Shown here: piece by piece, positions 5,450-8,769 of the stretch
Numbering within the stretch: position 1 is the first letter of the stretch
Layout of the letters: every line of letters begins with the position of its first letter
Source: Chloroflexota bacterium
GTDB taxonomy: Bacteria > Chloroflexota > Dehalococcoidia > Dehalococcoidales > JAUYDJ01
Reading direction: 5' to 3'
NCBI GenBank assembly: GCA_030690025.1
Contig: JAUYDJ010000069.1
Span: 1 to 8,769, forward strand
Length of the DNA stretch: 8,769 nucleotides
Position numbers and translations under genes: made by a program
The notes under the pieces: model-generated
The model's input: only the letters and a program-made list of their open reading frames with translations
What the model was told of the DNA's origin: nothing
Database searches by the model: none

Positions 5450-6745
5450 CTAAAACAAGAGACCAGGCAGCCATAGCGAAATTTGCGGAAAGATTATTAA
5501 GAGTATCACGCCAACCATGAGTGGCACTAGAAACGGTAAAGCACCTTGTGACACCGCCAGAATTGAATACTTCCGCACCTCACTATGAACCACGAATAGG
5601 TTCAACCCAAACGGCGGAGTCACCATCCCGATCTCAGCCAGGATGACAAAGGTTACTCCCCACCATACGGGACTAAAATTCAGCACTTCGATTATCGGCA
5701 TAACAAATGGGAATGTTATCATCATCATCGTCATTGAGCTAATAAAGCATCCCAGTATGAGGTACATGAAAACCAAGCTAAATAAAATGCCCGCTTTGCC
5801 AAATGGCGCCTTCATTATTAAAGTAGCTACAGCATCGGTCGCACCCAACGCTTGAAATACGTAACCCAGTACGCTAGCCGTAACAAGGATAAGTGTTATC
5901 ATTGCAGTGGTTTTGGTGGCACCGAGGGCGCTAACCTTGAGTGCCTTGAAGCTCATGCGCCTGTAGAGTAGAGCAAAGATAATTGCCATAAAAGCACCCA
6001 GAGCGGCAGCTTCAGTAGGAGTCATAATACCGGCAAAAATGACTCCCAGGATGAGTACAATTAAAATAAGCCATGGAAGTAAATCCCTTAATGCTACTAG
6101 CTTTTCACCCCAGGTAGACTTCACTACGGGCGGCGCTAAGTTTGGGCTGATTTTGATTAGGATAACTATTGTTACCATAAGAAGTAAAGTGATTAGAATA
6201 CCCGGAATTAAGGCAGCGGCAAATAGATGTACTACCGATACCCGCCACCAGCCACCGTATACAATTAACAAAATGCTTGGCGGTATAAGGCTGCTTAATG
6301 TTCCCCCGACTGCTATCGTACCTAAAGCTAGCTTCGGGTCATATCCTCTCTCTTCTAGAGGTGCGAAGCAGATAGTAGTAAAGGCTGCGGCTGCGGCTAT
6401 GCTGGAACCGCACATGGCGCCGAAGAGGGCATTGGCACCGATTACCGTATGAAAAAGACTACCAGGCAGCCCAGACAGCAGCTTCTCCGCACCAATAAAG
6501 ATGGAGCGAGCAACACCGGTATTGGCAAAAAGAGCACCCATAAAAACAAAGAGGGGAACTGCAGTCAGGGCAAAGGAATTCATCTGGTCCCACGAGCTCC
6601 AGGCCAGTTGCTGCAGTGGTTTATGAATGAAGAAGACAAGGCCAACAAGGCTGGCAAGTCCCATGGCAACGTACATTTCGGCGCCGATAACCAATAGAAC
6701 CAGGAATCCCACCATCAGAATGGCCGCCATTAGCTCTGGACTCAT
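5450..6745 (-). CDS. dctM: TRAP transporter large permease subunit DctM
   Basis: A 431-residue, strongly hydrophobic inner-membrane protein of the usual DctM length with about a dozen predicted membrane segments. It forms the cation-coupled transport channel of a tripartite ATP-independent periplasmic transporter. Family marks in order: NSFALTAVPLFVFMGALFA (56-74), the core loop FGAMCGSSIAAAAAF (108-122; usually MSGSS, here Cys at 112), PLEERGYDPKLALG (129-142), the re-entrant loop SSLIPPSILLIVYG (151-164), IMTPTEAAALGA, and near the end EIGMVTPPFGLNLFVVHS. The ATG at 6745 follows the dctQ stop by 2 bases, with AAGGGAGG (6755-6762) inside the end of dctQ, so translation is coupled. The substrate cannot be read from this subunit. 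Confidence 0.95.
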   Translation of the reverse strand: MSPELMAAILMVGFLVLLVIGAEMYVAMGLASLVGLVFFIHKPLQQLAWSSWDQMNSFALTAVPLFVFMGALFANTGVARSIFIGAEKLLSGLPGSLFHTVIGANALFGAMCGSSIAAAAAFTTICFAPLEERGYDPKLALGTIAVGGTLSSLIPPSILLIVYGGWWRVSVVHLFAAALIPGILITLLLMVTIVILIKISPNLAPPVVKSTWGEKLVALRDLLPWLILIVLILGVIFAGIMTPTEAAALGAFMAIIFALLYRRMSFKALKVSALGATKTTAMITLILVTASVLGYVFQALGATDAVATLIMKAPFGKAGILFSLVFMYLILGCFISSMTMMMITFPFVMPIIEVLNFSPVWWGVTFVILAEIGMVTPPFGLNLFVVHSEVRKYSILAVSQGALPFLVPLMVGVILLIIFPQISLWLPGLLF

Positions 6746-6747
6746 AC

Positions 6748-7287
6748 CTATCCGCCTCCCTTGGTTACGGCTTCTTCCGGAGTTAGCTCAATGCGTCTGC
6801 CCGCCTTGATTTCAGCAAAGGCTTTGACAATATCTGCCGCTATCATGATGCACAGTAGACAGTAGCCAATCACAATGCTTAGCTGAATCCATGCCAGGAG
6901 CACGCGGAGAGATGAACTGGAGCGGATACCCGTTTCAAAGCCACGGGTTACAAGAGTATAACTCGCCACACTCAGGGCAATGGTGAAGATTAGGGCCAGA
7001 AAAAGCGTGATACTTCTTAAAATATTAGCTGGTTTGCGTGGTAGCCGCTCGACAAGCGTGGATACACGAATGTGTACTCCTTCTCGCCAAGCATAGGCTA
7101 CGCCTATATATGCGAGCATCACCAGCATATAGGCGGAAATTTCGTCAGCAAGAGCCGGCGGGCGGTTGACAACATATCTCATGAAGACTTCGTAAAGCAT
7201 CAGGCACATCATGGCAATAATGAGCCCCGCTGAGATATAACCTGTTACATTGCTGAGACCGTTTAGAATGCCCGCCGCTCTTTTCAT
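6748..7287 (-). CDS. dctQ: TRAP transporter small permease subunit DctQ
   Basis: A 179-residue inner-membrane protein with four predicted helices (roughly 15-37, 48-66, 88-112 and 127-155), as expected for DctQ, which pairs with DctM to form the membrane domain. The family signature after helix 1 is clear: LYEVFMRYVVNRPPALADEI (31-50), with the conserved E-V-x-x-R-Y-V pattern and an acidic residue before helix 2. The WREGVHIRVSTLVERLP loop follows helix 2. The C-terminal tail is cytoplasmic and charged. It starts 12 bases after the dctP stop with AAGAAGG upstream, and ends 2 bases before dctM, so it is the middle gene of a compact operon. Confidence 0.92.
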   Translation of the reverse strand: MKRAAGILNGLSNVTGYISAGLIIAMMCLMLYEVFMRYVVNRPPALADEISAYMLVMLAYIGVAYAWREGVHIRVSTLVERLPRKPANILRSITLFLALIFTIALSVASYTLVTRGFETGIRSSSSLRVLLAWIQLSIVIGYCLLCIMIAADIVKAFAEIKAGRRIELTPEEAVTKGGG

Positions 7288-7299
7288 GCTAGCCTTCTT

Positions 7300-8430
7300 T
7301 TACCGATGACCGCTTGCATACTTGGCGGCAATAGATATTAATTCTGTACCATCAGCTCCGGAGAGTTTCTCCCAATCACGGATGACTGAGGTTGTCGATC
7401 CGATTGCCTTTTTTATTTCGGCTTCGCTGGGGTACACGAATTCACATACATTACGAAGTGCATTTAGAGTCTCCCCACGTCCCACTTCAGATGCATAGGT
7501 AGCCTGCTTAGCTATCTCGCGGCTAACCTTTAGGAGTGCGTCTTTCAAGTCGGGAGGTAGCTCGTCAAAAGCCTTGGCGTTGACCAGAACCGGTGATTCG
7601 AAAATTGATGTGACATTCCAGAAATTAATATACTTGATTATAGACGGTAGCCATCGTTTGGTACCTACTCCCGGCGCAGTCTGCAACGCATCCACGGTTC
7701 CGCGTATCAAGGCCTGTTCTACTTCAACGTCCGAAATGGTCACGACTGATGCACCAAGGGCTTTAAGTCCTTTTTCCATAAAGATACCGGCAGCCCTTAT
7801 CTTCAGCCCCTTAAGGCCGTCAGCGGTCTCTATTTTTTTGTTGGCGAAGAGGGCGTCATCAGCACCAAAAGTATTAGGTAGCAATTTGACCAAGCCGGCT
7901 TTTCGGTAGGTCCTGTCCCAAATTGCTTGCACTTTTGGATCTAGCTCAAACCTTTCATATTCATAGACATCTTTCCAGTAGAAAGGCATACCACCGATAT
8001 CCCAAAGCGGATAAGTACCCGCATGAAAGGCGGTATTCAAGGTGCCCCACTGGACTCGTCCATCCTGGATGGCAAAGACTACCTGTGCCATGGGGAACAT
8101 CGGTTCCTTTATTTCGTATTTAAATCGCCCCTCGGTGGCCGCGTCCAGCATTTGCCAAAAGCGCCCGCCCTTCTCAAACATTAGTGAATTGACCGTATTA
8201 TGGCGAAAATGACTTAGATGAAATGTCCAAGGCGTTTTCATTTCGTCTTTAACAGGGGTGGTAGGAGCAGGCGCAGGTTTGGGCGCTGGAGCCGGGGCTG
8301 GTGCTGGAGTTGGCGCAGGTACGGGTGATGGGGCTGGCGCCTTCTGGGTACAAGCAATCGCAGGTGTCACAGCCAGCAGCAGGAACAAGCAGAGAATAGC
8401 TATTTTGTAGAGCAGTCCAAACTTACCCAT
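7300..8430 (-). CDS. dctP: TRAP transporter solute-binding lipoprotein DctP
   Basis: A 376-residue extracytoplasmic binding protein that captures the organic-acid ligand for DctQM. It starts with a signal peptide (charged MGKFGLLYK, then a hydrophobic stretch) and a lipobox A24-I25-A26-C27, so it should be membrane-anchored at Cys27. Residues 31-59 form a linker with Pro at nearly every second position. The DctP domain follows: FAIQDGRVQWGTLNTAF (about 119-135), the conserved binding segment GLKGLKIRAAG with Arg212, which in this family usually contacts the ligand carboxylate, and VTISDVEVEQALIRGTVDAL (230-249). I chose the ATG at 8430 because AGGAGGGG (8435-8442) sits 4 bases upstream. A GTG five codons earlier (8443-8445) has no such site and abuts it. 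The ligand is probably a carboxylate, but its identity is unknown. Confidence 0.93.
   Translation of the reverse strand: MGKFGLLYKIAILCLFLLLAVTPAIACTQKAPAPSPVPAPTPAPAPAPAPKPAPAPTTPVKDEMKTPWTFHLSHFRHNTVNSLMFEKGGRFWQMLDAATEGRFKYEIKEPMFPMAQVVFAIQDGRVQWGTLNTAFHAGTYPLWDIGGMPFYWKDVYEYERFELDPKVQAIWDRTYRKAGLVKLLPNTFGADDALFANKKIETADGLKGLKIRAAGIFMEKGLKALGASVVTISDVEVEQALIRGTVDALQTAPGVGTKRWLPSIIKYINFWNVTSIFESPVLVNAKAFDELPPDLKDALLKVSREIAKQATYASEVGRGETLNALRNVCEFVYPSEAEIKKAIGSTTSVIRDWEKLSGADGTELISIAAKYASGHR
8254..8340 (-). repeat. Ala-Pro-rich tandem codon repeat in dctP (lipoprotein linker)
   Basis: A 6-base periodicity (GCx-CCx codon pairs) encodes Pro at every second position over residues 31-59. It would be an extended, flexible spacer between the lipid-anchored cysteine and the binding domain. 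The codons vary within the repeat, so it is not a recent exact expansion. Such tracts can nevertheless vary in length between strains. Confidence 0.8.
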
Positions 8431-8434
8431 TTTT

Positions 8435-8442
8435 CCCCTCCT
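8435..8442 (-). promoter_or_regulatory. ribosome binding site deciding the dctP start
   Basis: AGGAGGGG lies 4 bases before ATG 8430. It directly follows the alternative upstream GTG, which therefore cannot use it, so the shorter protein is preferred. Confidence 0.75.
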
Positions 8443-8466
8443 CACTGTAGTTTCGAATTTTGACTA

Positions 8467-8495
8467 AGTATATTGACCTTTTCTTGCATTGTCAA
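8467..8495 (-). promoter_or_regulatory. near-consensus sigma70 promoter of the TRAP operon
   Basis: On the minus strand TTGACA (8490-8495, full consensus) is followed after exactly 17 bases by TATACT (8467-8472, five of six). Transcription should start near 8460, leaving a leader of about 30 bases before the dctP ATG. An imperfect symmetric pair, TTGAC and GTCAA, also lies within the promoter. The promoter sits about 100 bases inside the end of the IS630 copy, so it belongs to the operon rather than to the transposon. Confidence 0.75.
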
Positions 8496-8532
8496 GCATG
8501 GCAGGCCGTTCACCATCGTTAAGCAAGCATGG
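8493..8532. repeat. 9-bp direct repeat CAAGCATGG, 31 bp apart, at the dctP promoter
   Basis: CAAGCATGG occurs at 8493-8501 and again at 8524-8532. The start-to-start distance of 31 bp is about three helical turns. The first copy overlaps the -35 box of the TRAP operon promoter. This is a plausible pair of half-sites for an activator or repressor bound on one DNA face, though no regulator gene is in view. Confidence 0.4.
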
Positions 8533-8591
8533 TAGTCTAAATCAACTTTTTATCTATGGAGGTTTCTCGATTAGCAACCTTATGAAAACAA

Positions 8592-8769
8592 CTAGTCTAG
8601 TGTTTCATAAACGGCTTTACAACGAGCGAGCTTGTCAAGAATGGCTTTTGCGGAGGCTTTCCACACCAACGGTTTAGGGTTGGCATTGGACGTTGTCAGG
8701 TACTCCTCAATGGCATGGATCAACTCCGGCACACTTCCGAAGCTTCCACGCCGCACACGCTTTTCCGTC
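8592..8769 (-). CDS. IS630-family transposase, C-terminal end (second, inverted copy)
   Basis: On the minus strand the frame from 8768 to the TAG at 8592-8594 begins TEKRVRRGSFGSVPELIHAI. It then matches the protein at the left end of the window for its remaining length except for one residue (KAVYE here, KVVYE there). TEKRVRRG-x-F-x-SVPEL is the typical start of the last segment of IS630 transposases, so this copy shows five residues more than the left one. Its 5' part is beyond the window edge. It converges on the cargo genes, as does the left copy. Confidence 0.87.
   Translation of the reverse strand, partial: TEKRVRRGSFGSVPELIHAIEEYLTTSNANPKPLVWKASAKAILDKLARCKAVYETLD
8592..8769 (-). mobile_element. 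IS630-type element, right end (right copy)
   Basis: Identity with the left copy ends at the stop codon, beyond which the sequence is the leader region of the TRAP operon. The inward-facing terminus starts CTAGTCTAGTGTTTCATAAA on the plus strand. As for the left copy, a TA target site within the stop codon is plausible. The outer end is not visible. Confidence 0.7.

Noticed and set aside
8489..8677. 62-codon plus-strand open frame at the right end
   Set aside because: It spans the TRAP promoter region and the antisense of the transposase end, and has no protein-like features.

Overview
This 8.8 kb window is a bacterial accessory segment for uptake and catabolism or redox conversion of an unidentified organic acid. 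All intact genes lie on the minus strand. The two ends are near-identical, inverted 3' ends of one IS630-type transposase gene. Low-redundancy [4Fe-4S]/flavin redox genes, a TRAP solute importer and a lipoprotein binding protein with an Ala/Pro linker point to an anaerobic or facultative bacterium. That style, with solitary amidohydrolase and thiamine-enzyme genes nearby, reminds me of uncultured Chloroflexota (Dehalococcoidia-like), but no marker gene here proves it. TAA, TAG and TGA all act as stops, so the genetic code looks standard.

Layout from left to right. At 1-164 is the end of an IS630 transposase (+). At about 212-418 is a C-terminal remnant of a redoxin-like gene (+), broken by an in-frame TGA. 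At 466-2061 is an iron-sulfur, GltD-like FAD/NAD(P) oxidoreductase (-). At 2052-3791 is a fumarate reductase/succinate dehydrogenase-fold flavoprotein (-), which overlaps its partner by 10 bp. At 3884-3919 is a clear sigma70-type promoter with a perfect 21-bp palindrome over its -10 box. At 3957-4240 is an unlabelled pseudogene, the C-terminal part of a thiamine-pyrophosphate (acetolactate synthase-like) enzyme. At 4263-5225 is an amidohydrolase_2 family protein. At 5450-8430 is a complete TRAP transporter (dctM, dctQ, dctP), driven by a near-consensus promoter at 8467-8495. At 8592-8769 is the second IS630 copy (-).

How the parts may work together (inference): DctP binds an organic acid outside the membrane and DctQM imports it with a cation gradient. 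The amidohydrolase, probably once with the thiamine enzyme, would act on the acid or a product. The flavoprotein/FeS pair would carry out a redox step, with electrons exchanged with NAD(P)H through the FeS protein. The flavoprotein lacks the residues that bind dicarboxylate in true fumarate reductases, and the amidohydrolase seems to lack two of the usual metal-binding histidines. Both may therefore act on unusual substrates.

The most notable points are the flavoprotein/FeS pair with a substituted active site and its own palindrome-controlled promoter, the decayed thiamine-enzyme gene between the two operons, and the inverted IS630 ends. The IS ends may reflect a composite-like island, or simply a contig that broke at a repeated element.
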